Below, one piece after another: positions 7,285-12,257 of a DNA stretch of 12,257 bases (position 1 is its first letter; each line of letters opens with the position of its first letter). A program made the position numbers and the translations under genes. The DNA is from Chitinophagaceae bacterium UBA2375 (lineage in GTDB: Bacteria; Bacteroidota; Bacteroidia; Chitinophagales; Chitinophagaceae). Location of the stretch: contig DDTB01000027.1 in NCBI GenBank assembly GCA_002343985.1, positions 1-12,257 on the forward strand, in the 5' to 3' direction. Below the pieces are notes generated by a model, which was not told the DNA's origin, made no database searches, and saw only the letters and a list, made by a program, of their open reading frames with translations.

Positions 7285-7794
7285 ATGCAAGTATTATTGA
7301 ATAAGGAACAGTTCAGGTTAACACTGACCCGTATGGCACACCAGGCCGTTGAACAGTACGATCACTTGCATGACCTTGTTTTTATTGCAATCCAGCCCAG
7401 GGGTGTTTTTGTAGGGCAAAAAATTGCCGGGATTATCCAGGGGTTATTCCCCAATGAAAAAATACAATACGGCGTACTCGATATCACTTTTTACCGGGAT
7501 GATATCCGCAAAGAACTGCATACGGCCAATGAAACACATATCCCTTTTTCCATTGAAAACAAGCGGGTAGTGCTGATTGATGATGTATTATATACCGGCC
7601 GTACCATTCGGGCCGCGCTGGATGCCTTGCAGGATTTTGGAAGGCCCAGGAAAGTGGAATTATGCGTGCTGATCGACCGCCGTTTCAAGCGGGAACTCCC
7701 GATCCAGGCGGATTATTTTGGAAGGGCCATCGATACGCACGACAGCCAGAAAGTGAAAGTGAACCCCGAAACCGAAGAAGTGCTTTTATATTAA
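7285..7794 (+). CDS. pyrR: Bifunctional pyr operon regulator / uracil phosphoribosyltransferase
   Basis: The 169-residue protein belongs to the type I phosphoribosyltransferase fold. The PRPP-binding motif is VVLIDDVLYTGRT (95-107). AIQPRGVFVGQKIA (35-48) and LDITFYRDD (65-73) are characteristic of PyrR and distinguish it from hypoxanthine or adenine enzymes. In Bacillus, PyrR binds UMP and a stem-loop in pyr leader RNAs to favour termination, and it also makes UMP from uracil and PRPP (established). Here I find no PyrR-type leader attenuator: its own start is immediately behind a -7 element, and only 50 bp separate it from pyrB. The protein may therefore act mainly as an enzyme, or regulate elsewhere; this is inference. 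First gene of the run pyrR-pyrB-coaD-thioesterase. Confidence 0.93.
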   Translation: MQVLLNKEQFRLTLTRMAHQAVEQYDHLHDLVFIAIQPRGVFVGQKIAGIIQGLFPNEKIQYGVLDITFYRDDIRKELHTANETHIPFSIENKRVVLIDDVLYTGRTIRAALDALQDFGRPRKVELCVLIDRRFKRELPIQADYFGRAIDTHDSQKVKVNPETEEVLLY

Positions 7795-7807
7795 AAAAGA
7801 TGAACTT

Positions 7808-7837
7808 TTGCATTCTGAACCAATTCCTGTAGTTTTG
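7808..7837 (+). promoter_or_regulatory. Promoter of pyrB with both -33 and -7 elements
   Basis: TTG (7808-7810), 19 nt of spacer and TAGTTTTG (7830-7837) reproduce the full Bacteroidota consensus TTG-N19-TAnnTTTG. It is the best promoter match in the window. Seven bases separate it from the pyrB ATG at 7845, so the transcript would have a leader of only about 2-4 nt. It lies in the pyrR-pyrB gap, so pyrB can be transcribed independently of pyrR. Confidence 0.7.
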
Positions 7838-7844
7838 ATTTTTA

Positions 7845-8783
7845 ATGCAACTATCCACCAAACATTTATTGGGCATTAAAGAACTGGAACCGGCTGATAT
7901 TTCACTGATCCTCCAAACAGCAGCCCAGTTCAAGGAAGTATTGCAAAGGCCAATCAAAAAAGTGCCTTCACTGCGCGATATCACCATTGTCAATCTCTTT
8001 TACGAAAATTCCACCCGAACCAGAATTTCATTTGAACTGGCCGAAAAAAGGCTGAGCGCCGATACCATTAACTTTTCCGCTTCAGGGTCTTCCGTTTCCA
8101 AAGGGGAAACACTTTTGGACACCGTGAATAATATCCTGAGCATGAAAGTGGATATGGTGGTAATGCGGCATAGTGCCAGCGGTGCACCCCATTTCCTGGC
8201 AAAGCATTTACCCAATACCGGTATCATCAATGCAGGCGATGGCATCAACGAACATCCCACACAGGCATTGCTGGACGCGTTTTCCATTATGGAAAAAACG
8301 GGCGGACTCGAGGGTAAAAAAGTGGTGCTGATTGGTGATATCATGCATTCAAGGGTGGCATTGAGCAATATTTACCTCCTGAAAAAAATGGGGGCTGAAG
8401 TAATGGTTGCCGGGCCGCCAACACTCATCCCCAAACATATCCGTGAAGCGTTGGGCGTGGAGGTTTCGTACAATGTGGGGGAGGCCCTGCGCTGGTGCGA
8501 TGTAGCCAATGTACTCCGGATCCAACTGGAAAGGCAGAACCAGGTGCTCTTTTCTTCACTGCGCGAGTATAACCTGGCGTTTGGTATCAGCAGGCGCTTG
8601 CTGGACTCCATTAAAAAGGATATTGTGATCATGCACCCCGGGCCAATCAACAGGGGCGTGGAAATTGACAGTGATGTAGCTGATGGCCGGGAATCCATCA
8701 TCCTGCAACAGGTTGAAAATGGGGTAGCGGTGCGGATGGCAGTACTGTACCTGCTGGCCGGGAAAAAATCAGAGGCCTCATAG
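7845..8783 (+). CDS. pyrB: Aspartate carbamoyltransferase catalytic subunit
   Basis: PyrB joins carbamoyl phosphate and L-aspartate to N-carbamoyl-L-aspartate, the committed step of pyrimidine synthesis. It has 312 residues, the usual length of the catalytic chain. The carbamoyl-phosphate loop STRTR is at 56-60 in FYENSTRTRISFE. The 80s-loop lysine is Lys86 in SVSKGETLLDT. HPTQ is at 137-140 in NEHPTQALLDAF, and the aspartate-side motif HPGPINRG at 264-271. STRTR and HPGPINRG together separate it from ornithine carbamoyltransferase. No pyrI regulatory subunit or pyrC lies next to it; coaD follows after 54 bp. The ATG at 7845 sits just behind a full-consensus promoter and gives the expected N-terminus (STKHLLGIKEL). 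Confidence 0.96.
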   Translation: MQLSTKHLLGIKELEPADISLILQTAAQFKEVLQRPIKKVPSLRDITIVNLFYENSTRTRISFELAEKRLSADTINFSASGSSVSKGETLLDTVNNILSMKVDMVVMRHSASGAPHFLAKHLPNTGIINAGDGINEHPTQALLDAFSIMEKTGGLEGKKVVLIGDIMHSRVALSNIYLLKKMGAEVMVAGPPTLIPKHIREALGVEVSYNVGEALRWCDVANVLRIQLERQNQVLFSSLREYNLAFGISRRLLDSIKKDIVIMHPGPINRGVEIDSDVADGRESIILQQVENGVAVRMAVLYLLAGKKSEAS

Positions 8784-8837
8784 GGGGGTTATTTTTCATC
8801 GAAGCTTAACATCGTATCATACAAAACCAACTTGCCC

Positions 8838-9317
8838 ATGTCACGCATCTGTTTATTCCCAGGCACATTCGATCCGGTTACCCTGGGCCATACCGATATC
8901 ATCGACAGGGCACTTCCCTTATTTGATAAATTATATATTGGCATAGGGCGCAACGTCAACAAACAGCCTATGTTTAGCGAGCAGCAGAGGCTAGACTGGC
9001 TGGACAGTATTTACGCGGGAAACGATAAGGTAGAAGCCCTGGTGTATGAGGGCCTGACAGTTGATTGTTGCAAAAAGGTCGGTGCAAATTTTATTTTACG
9101 GGGCATCCGATATGTGAACGATTTTGAATACGAAAAAGCCATCGCGGATATGAACAGGAGCATCGCCGACCATATTGAAACCATCTTCCTGACCTGTCTG
9201 CCGCAGTTTACCTCTGTTGCGTCTACGCTTGTCCGTGATGTACTAAAAAACGGTGGTGATGTGTCGAAATTTTTACCCGACGCCGTAAACGAAAGCATAC
9301 GCAATGGTAAATTTTAA
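8838..9317 (+). CDS. coaD: Phosphopantetheine adenylyltransferase
   Basis: CoaD transfers AMP from ATP to 4'-phosphopantetheine to form dephospho-CoA, the penultimate step of coenzyme A synthesis. From the ATG at 8838 it has 159 residues, the normal size of the bacterial enzyme. Nucleotidyltransferase motifs: PGTFDPVTLGH (8-18, the TxGH of the superfamily ending at His18), Arg88 in FILRGIRYVNDFEYE (86-100) and the late ATP-binding segment VASTLVRD (127-134). An in-frame TTG at 8832 would add two residues, but the ATG at 8838 matches the normal start. It follows pyrB by 54 bp without a terminator; a weak promoter-like TATTTTTC lies at 8790-8797. The link to pyrimidine genes is probably only co-transcription. 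Confidence 0.95.
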   Translation: MSRICLFPGTFDPVTLGHTDIIDRALPLFDKLYIGIGRNVNKQPMFSEQQRLDWLDSIYAGNDKVEALVYEGLTVDCCKKVGANFILRGIRYVNDFEYEKAIADMNRSIADHIETIFLTCLPQFTSVASTLVRDVLKNGGDVSKFLPDAVNESIRNGKF

Positions 9318-9368
9318 TTTATCTGTATAGACTTTGTCCCTTTTTCAATAGAACGATAAACATCATCC

Positions 9369-9797
9369 ATGCACCCTGACATGATCTGGTTTCATAAAAA
9401 CATTTCTTTATCCGACCTGCAACAAACACTACCGTCAACATTGGCGGCACATTTGGGCATGGAATGGGTGGAGATCGGGCCTGATTTCTTAAGCATGCGC
9501 ATGCCTGTGAATGATCATACCAGGCAACCTTACGGGCTACTGCATGGCGGTGCCAGTTGCGCGCTCGCCGAAACCGTAGGCAGTGTGGCTTCCCAGTTGG
9601 TTATTGATCCATCAAAGAACCGTTGCGTGGGCATGGAAATCAATGCCAATCACCTGAAGGCTGTCAGGGATGGTTGGGTGACTGCCACAGCAAAGCCGCT
9701 GCATATTGGTGGCAAATCGCATGTTTGGGATATCCGCATCACATCAGACTCCGGGAGATTGGTTTGCATCAGCCGGCTGACGGTAGCCGTTGTGTGA
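9369..9797 (+). CDS. Hotdog-fold acyl-CoA thioesterase, YdiI/MenI type
   Basis: This 142-residue protein has a single hotdog domain of the PaaI group. Its motifs follow E. coli YdiI (MenI) closely: an N-terminal MIW.., TRQPYGLLHGGASCALAET (51-69) with the HGG at 59-61 and the catalytic Glu68, GMEINANHLKAVRDG (88-102) and KPLHIGGKSHVWDI (109-122). YdiI hydrolyses 1,4-dihydroxy-2-naphthoyl-CoA in menaquinone synthesis, and menaquinone is the usual quinone of Bacteroidota, so the same role is likely but not proven; related proteins act on phenylacetyl-CoA intermediates or other aryl-CoAs. It lies 51 bp after coaD, and its stop is three bases from the stop of the convergent Nudix gene, with no terminator between them. 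A promoter-like TAGACTTTG (9328-9336), one base too long, precedes it. Confidence 0.88.
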   Translation: MHPDMIWFHKNISLSDLQQTLPSTLAAHLGMEWVEIGPDFLSMRMPVNDHTRQPYGLLHGGASCALAETVGSVASQLVIDPSKNRCVGMEINANHLKAVRDGWVTATAKPLHIGGKSHVWDIRITSDSGRLVCISRLTVAVV

Positions 9798-9800
9798 GAC

Positions 9801-10430
9801 TCATGGCGTATCAAAAAAAGTACGCAAAACATCCTTGATCGCTTCGTACGTGTTGGCCACAGGCACGCGGATATCGCGGGTTTTAAACCATTTAATCTCA
9901 GTGATATCTTCCTCAATTTGCGGAATTAAGTTTTGCTTCCCTTCGCAGGTAAAATAAAACCAGTGTGTTTGCTTCAGGTAATGCTTGCCGAAAGCTTCGT
10001 AAGTATGATAGGTATCGGTGATTTTTTTTCGTAATTGAAGATTCGACACGCCGGTCTCCTCCGTGACCTCTCTTGATGCGCATTCGGCGGGGTCTTCGCC
10101 GGGTTCCAGTTTTCCTTTAGGCAGATCCCATTTCCCCAGCCTGTTGATGAACAGGACATCCTTCTTTTCATTTTGCACCAGTCCGCCGGCGGCTTCAATA
10201 AACGTAAAATGCTTAAAGAAACTTTTTTTGAGCGCTTCAAAATCGCTGTGCCATAACACGCCCGCATGAAACTCATCCTTTACAATTTCATGCAATAAAG
10301 ATTTGATGGCCGGGCCTGAAATTTCATCAATGAAAACCGCGTCGGGATGATGCAGGACTTCATTCAGCGCATCGGTAATTTCATCGCATACATACACCGG
10401 CTTCCCGCCAAAATAAATTTTGATAACCAT
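9801..10430 (-). CDS. Nudix hydrolase with an extra N-terminal region
   Basis: The 209-residue protein contains a complete Nudix box at 106-128: G-x5-E-x7-REVTEETGV, with Glu121, Glu124 and Glu125 placed to bind the metal. Nudix enzymes cleave nucleoside diphosphates linked to another group; the substrate cannot be read from the box. The core domain spans about 78-205. Before it are about 77 residues (from MVIKIYFGGKPVYVC) that a minimal Nudix enzyme of 130-150 residues does not need; I do not recognise this part. It contains PDAVFIDEISGPAIKSLL and a conserved-looking FHAGVLWHSD. The gene is divergent from pyrE with 69 bp between starts. The ATG at 10430 follows CATTTG (10440-10435), a partial -7 match. 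The tail is convergent with the thioesterase gene. Confidence 0.9.
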   Translation of the reverse strand: MVIKIYFGGKPVYVCDEITDALNEVLHHPDAVFIDEISGPAIKSLLHEIVKDEFHAGVLWHSDFEALKKSFFKHFTFIEAAGGLVQNEKKDVLFINRLGKWDLPKGKLEPGEDPAECASREVTEETGVSNLQLRKKITDTYHTYEAFGKHYLKQTHWFYFTCEGKQNLIPQIEEDITEIKWFKTRDIRVPVANTYEAIKDVLRTFFDTP

Positions 10431-10487
10431 AGTTCAAATGCTGGGTATAAAAGTAATGGATTGCCGGTACATGGAATGCCAAAGTTG

Positions 10488-10495
10488 TATCTTTG
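10488..10495 (+). promoter_or_regulatory. -7 element directly before pyrE
   Basis: TATCTTTG matches TAnnTTTG exactly and ends four bases before the ATG at 10500. The nearest upstream TTG (10461-10463) is 24 nt away, longer than usual. The expected transcript starts at the ATG. Confidence 0.6.
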
Positions 10496-10499
10496 TATC

Positions 10500-11138
10500 A
10501 TGACTAACGAAAAAGCGGTTGCCGAAAAACTACTGCATATCGAGGCTGTCAAGCTGAGTGCCGATAAGCCTTTTACCTGGGCCAGCGGTTGGAAAAGCCC
10601 GATTTATTGCGATAACCGGAAGGTATTGTCGTATCCTTTTGTGCGCGACTTTATTAAAAGTGAACTCTGCAGCGTCATATTTGAAGAATTTCAGGATGCC
10701 GAAGCCCTTGCGGGCGTTGCTACCGCAGGTATTGCCTGGGGCGCTATGGCAGCCGACCAGCTGAAACTGCCTTTTATGTATGTTAGGCCAAAACCCAAAG
10801 AGCATGGTCTCGGAAACCAGATTGAGGGTGAATGTAAAGCGGGACAAAAAGTGTTGGTCATTGAAGACTTGGTGTCAACCGGGAAGAGCAGCCTGCAGGT
10901 TTGCGAACTTTTGAAGGAGCAGGGGGCCAATGTTATTGGACTTGTATCCATCTTCAATTATGGATTTCCGGTGTCTGCCGCATCTTTTGAACAGGCAGGT
11001 ATCCCCATGCGGTCATTGACAAATTATGAAGTGTTGGTACAGGTGGCGATGCAACAGGGTTCGGTAAACCAATCAAACCTTGAACTGCTCCTCGAATGGA
11101 GAAAAAATCCTGCGGAGTGGCAGGGCATACTTTCATAG
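10500..11138 (+). CDS. pyrE: Orotate phosphoribosyltransferase
   Basis: PyrE couples orotate to PRPP to give OMP, the fifth step of UMP synthesis. The protein has 212 residues from the ATG at 10500, normal for the family. Signature segments are FTWASGWKSPIYCDNRKV (25-42, the orotate-binding N-terminal hood), GVATAGIAWGAMAAD (72-86), the KPKEHGLGNQIEG flexible loop (98-110) and the PRPP motif VLVIEDLVSTGKSS (118-131). The frame stays open upstream to 10347, but that part lies opposite the Nudix gene and is not homologous, and the ATG at 10500 sits right behind a -7 element. It is 2.6 kb from pyrR-pyrB and separated from them by coaD, the thioesterase and the Nudix gene. The HMA gene follows 19 bp after the TAG. 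Confidence 0.96.
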   Translation: MTNEKAVAEKLLHIEAVKLSADKPFTWASGWKSPIYCDNRKVLSYPFVRDFIKSELCSVIFEEFQDAEALAGVATAGIAWGAMAADQLKLPFMYVRPKPKEHGLGNQIEGECKAGQKVLVIEDLVSTGKSSLQVCELLKEQGANVIGLVSIFNYGFPVSAASFEQAGIPMRSLTNYEVLVQVAMQQGSVNQSNLELLLEWRKNPAEWQGILS

Positions 11139-11157
11139 AATTTTACAAAACAGACAG

Positions 11158-11538
11158 ATGAAAAAGACCATTATTTTGATGCTGATCAGCCTCTTTTCGG
11201 GCACACAGTTATTTGCTCAACAAAAAACTACGGGCAAGGCAGTGATCAGCACACCGGGAATGCATTGCGAAAATTGTAAAGAAAGGGTGGAGGCATTCCT
11301 GGGGCGCATGTACGGTGTTACTTCGGTTAAAGCCGACTATAAAAAGAAAACGGTAACTGTTACCTGGCTGACCGACAGGACGGATATTGAACAAATTAAA
11401 ACTGCCATTGCCAACAGGGGGTATGACGCCGATGATGTGGAAGCCGAAGAAACCATGGTAAAGCGATTACCTCCTGCCTGCAGGAAACAACCCAAGCCGT
11501 CCGTTGCGGTTGATTCTGCAAAGGCCCAGGCGGATTGA
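11158..11538 (+). CDS. Secreted heavy-metal-associated (HMA) domain protein
   Basis: This 126-residue protein starts with a signal peptide (MKKTIILMLISLFSGTQLFA, cleavage before QQK) and then has one HMA domain (about 27-95). The metal site is GMHCENC (34-40) with Cys37 and Cys40, the CxxC that binds Cu(I), Zn or a similar ion; the RGYDADDV end is also typical of the fold. A third cysteine (Cys108, RLPPACRK) stands in the charged, Pro-rich tail. As a single exported HMA domain it would be a periplasmic or surface metal carrier, or a partner of a P-type ATPase not seen here; the metal is unknown. The frame is open upstream into pyrE, but the ATG at 11158 gives the signal peptide. The 19-bp gap after pyrE suggests co-transcription; function in pyrimidine synthesis is unlikely. 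Confidence 0.88.
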   Translation: MKKTIILMLISLFSGTQLFAQQKTTGKAVISTPGMHCENCKERVEAFLGRMYGVTSVKADYKKKTVTVTWLTDRTDIEQIKTAIANRGYDADDVEAEETMVKRLPPACRKQPKPSVAVDSAKAQAD

Positions 11539-11565
11539 GTATTATAGAAATGATTCAACAACGGT

Positions 11566-11591
11566 AAAGGCAGGTATATCCTGCCTTTTTT
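11566..11591 (+). terminator. Terminator shared by two convergent genes
   Basis: AAAGGCAGG (11566-11574) and CCTGCCTTT (11580-11588) form a 9-bp stem with a 5-nt loop, followed by T to 11591 on the plus strand. It ends the pyrE-HMA unit. It lies directly after the stop of the minus-strand lipoprotein gene (11593); on that strand only the T within the stem follow, so it is a weaker terminator there. Confidence 0.85.
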
Positions 11592-11592
11592 A

Positions 11593-12072
11593 TTACAATA
11601 GATTAATTTTTTGTACCGTTTGATAATCCACCGGGAAGGTTTTAAATACGCCGGCCTTACCCAGTTTCACTTTTCCCACTACTTTGATATTGACTTCCTT
11701 ATTGGTTAAAGCCGTGAGCCCGTTTTTGAGCAGGTTCTTCATGTCGAGCTGTAAACGTACCGGTACAATAAAATGGCCTCGTTTTGGGATTTTCAATTGG
11801 ATATCCTGGTTCGAATGCCCAAGCAATTGTTCATTTATATATACATCTACATCAGTTCGGTTCAGTTCCAGGCTGAAATTATTGGGATTATAATATTCCA
11901 GTTCTGCGCTCAGGTTGGCTGAACTGAACCCAATATTATCAACAGTAATGTTCCGGAAATCTTTAAATACAAGGTCTTTCGGAGTGCGACAGGATGGCAG
12001 CACAATAAGCATCGGCAAAACCATAAACATTAAAATCCTTAAGGGAAGGGGGCGGAGATAAACTCGGGTCAT
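11593..12072 (-). CDS. Lipoprotein with LEA-2-like (WHy) domain
   Basis: From the ATG at 12072 the protein has 159 residues. A lipoprotein signal peptide (MTRVYLRPLPLRILM, hydrophobic core) ends in the lipobox LPSC with Cys28 as the lipidated residue. The rest resembles the LEA type 2 / WHy beta-sandwich: FRNITVDNIGFSSANLSAEL, then YYNPNNFSLELNRTDVDVYI with the NPN(N/F) turn, GHSNQDIQLKIPKRGHFIVPV and a C-terminal strand pattern. Proteins of this type are common in Bacteroidota and of uncertain function; the domain is linked to stress and desiccation tolerance in other organisms. An in-frame TTG at 12099 would add nine residues, but it overlaps the predicted -7 element, so 12072 is preferred. 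Probably a single-gene unit, anchored at the inner or outer membrane. Confidence 0.82.
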   Translation of the reverse strand: MTRVYLRPLPLRILMFMVLPMLIVLPSCRTPKDLVFKDFRNITVDNIGFSSANLSAELEYYNPNNFSLELNRTDVDVYINEQLLGHSNQDIQLKIPKRGHFIVPVRLQLDMKNLLKNGLTALTNKEVNIKVVGKVKLGKAGVFKTFPVDYQTVQKINLL

Positions 12073-12096
12073 TGTTTGGATGGAAGTACTTTGATA

Positions 12097-12104
12097 CAAA
12101 GATA
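12097..12104 (-). promoter_or_regulatory. -7 element of the lipoprotein gene
   Basis: TATCTTTG on the minus strand matches TAnnTTTG and predicts a transcript start near 12092, about 20 nt before the ATG at 12072. This supports the ATG start over the TTG at 12099, which lies within the element. No TTG at the standard -33 distance. Confidence 0.6.
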
Positions 12105-12257
12105 AAGATAAGAAATGGCAAATAGGGGTCTAATCATAAGCCAAATTCATTAGCATAATCCCGAAATCCATTTTTTCTGAATGGCATTTGCCCTACTAAT
12201 TATAATAGCAATATAAAAATTTTACAAGTATAACATAATCAATTATATATATAATAT

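Noticed and set aside
10347..10499. Upstream extension of pyrE by 51 codons
   Set aside because: It runs antisense to the Nudix gene and across the -7 element; the family N-terminus begins at 10500.
11080..11157. Earlier start of the HMA gene inside pyrE
   Set aside because: The ATG at 11158 gives a normal signal peptide; the longer form would bury it.
12073..12099. TTG start of the LEA-like lipoprotein
   Set aside because: It lies within the predicted -7 element and gives a poorer signal peptide than the ATG at 12072.
12242..12255. ATTATATATATAAT palindrome at the right edge
   Set aside because: Low-complexity AT repeat in AT-rich DNA; palindromes are expected there by chance.
1..12257. 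Defence system, mobile element, CRISPR or integrated element
   Set aside because: No transposase, integrase, direct-repeat array, tRNA-flanked insertion or toxin-like pair seen; most genes are core metabolism.

Overview
The window looks like chromosomal DNA of a Bacteroidota bacterium, most probably of the Chitinophagaceae or a close relative. The reasons are several copies of the Bacteroidota promoter element TAnnTTTG upstream of genes, no Shine-Dalgarno sequence before any start codon, an UpxY-type NusG paralogue, and a very large secreted metalloprotease with adhesin-like repeats. The lineage call is inference from gene content and signals; no database comparison was possible. I see no mobile element, CRISPR array, tRNA or rRNA.

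Layout. 1-3349 (minus): N-terminal 1116 residues of a secreted metzincin protease whose 3' end lies beyond the left edge, with at least four Ig-like repeats. 3594-4112 (minus): a small UpxY/NusG-like antiterminator gene with a strong terminator (3538-3567) behind it and a predicted leader of about 145 nt in front. 4404-5496 (plus): prfB (release factor 2), whose reading frame needs the classic programmed +1 frameshift at an in-frame TGA. 5565-7199 (plus): pruA (1-pyrroline-5-carboxylate dehydrogenase), then a terminator. 7285-9797 (plus): pyrR, pyrB, coaD and a YdiI/MenI-like hotdog thioesterase, closely spaced and probably at least partly co-transcribed. 9801-10430 (minus): a Nudix hydrolase with an uncharacterised N-terminal region, convergent with the thioesterase and divergent from pyrE. 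10500-11538 (plus): pyrE followed by a secreted heavy-metal-associated (HMA) protein, then a terminator shared with the convergent gene. 11593-12072 (minus): a lipoprotein with an LEA-2-like domain. 12105-12257: an AT-rich edge without a recognisable gene.

How the genes fit together. PyrB and PyrE are steps of de novo UMP synthesis and PyrR is a PRPP-binding regulator/uracil phosphoribosyltransferase, so pyrimidine synthesis is the one clear theme. CoaD, the thioesterase, PruA and RF2 are housekeeping functions without an obvious link to it.

The most interesting signals are regulatory. TAnnTTTG elements sit 4 to 7 bases before the ATG of prfB, pyrR, pyrB and pyrE, which predicts leaderless or nearly leaderless mRNAs. 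This leaves no room for the leader attenuators through which PyrR acts in Bacillus. The one strong Shine-Dalgarno-like sequence that I noticed is inside prfB, at the frameshift site. I did not find a new multi-gene system; most of the window is ordinary core genome.
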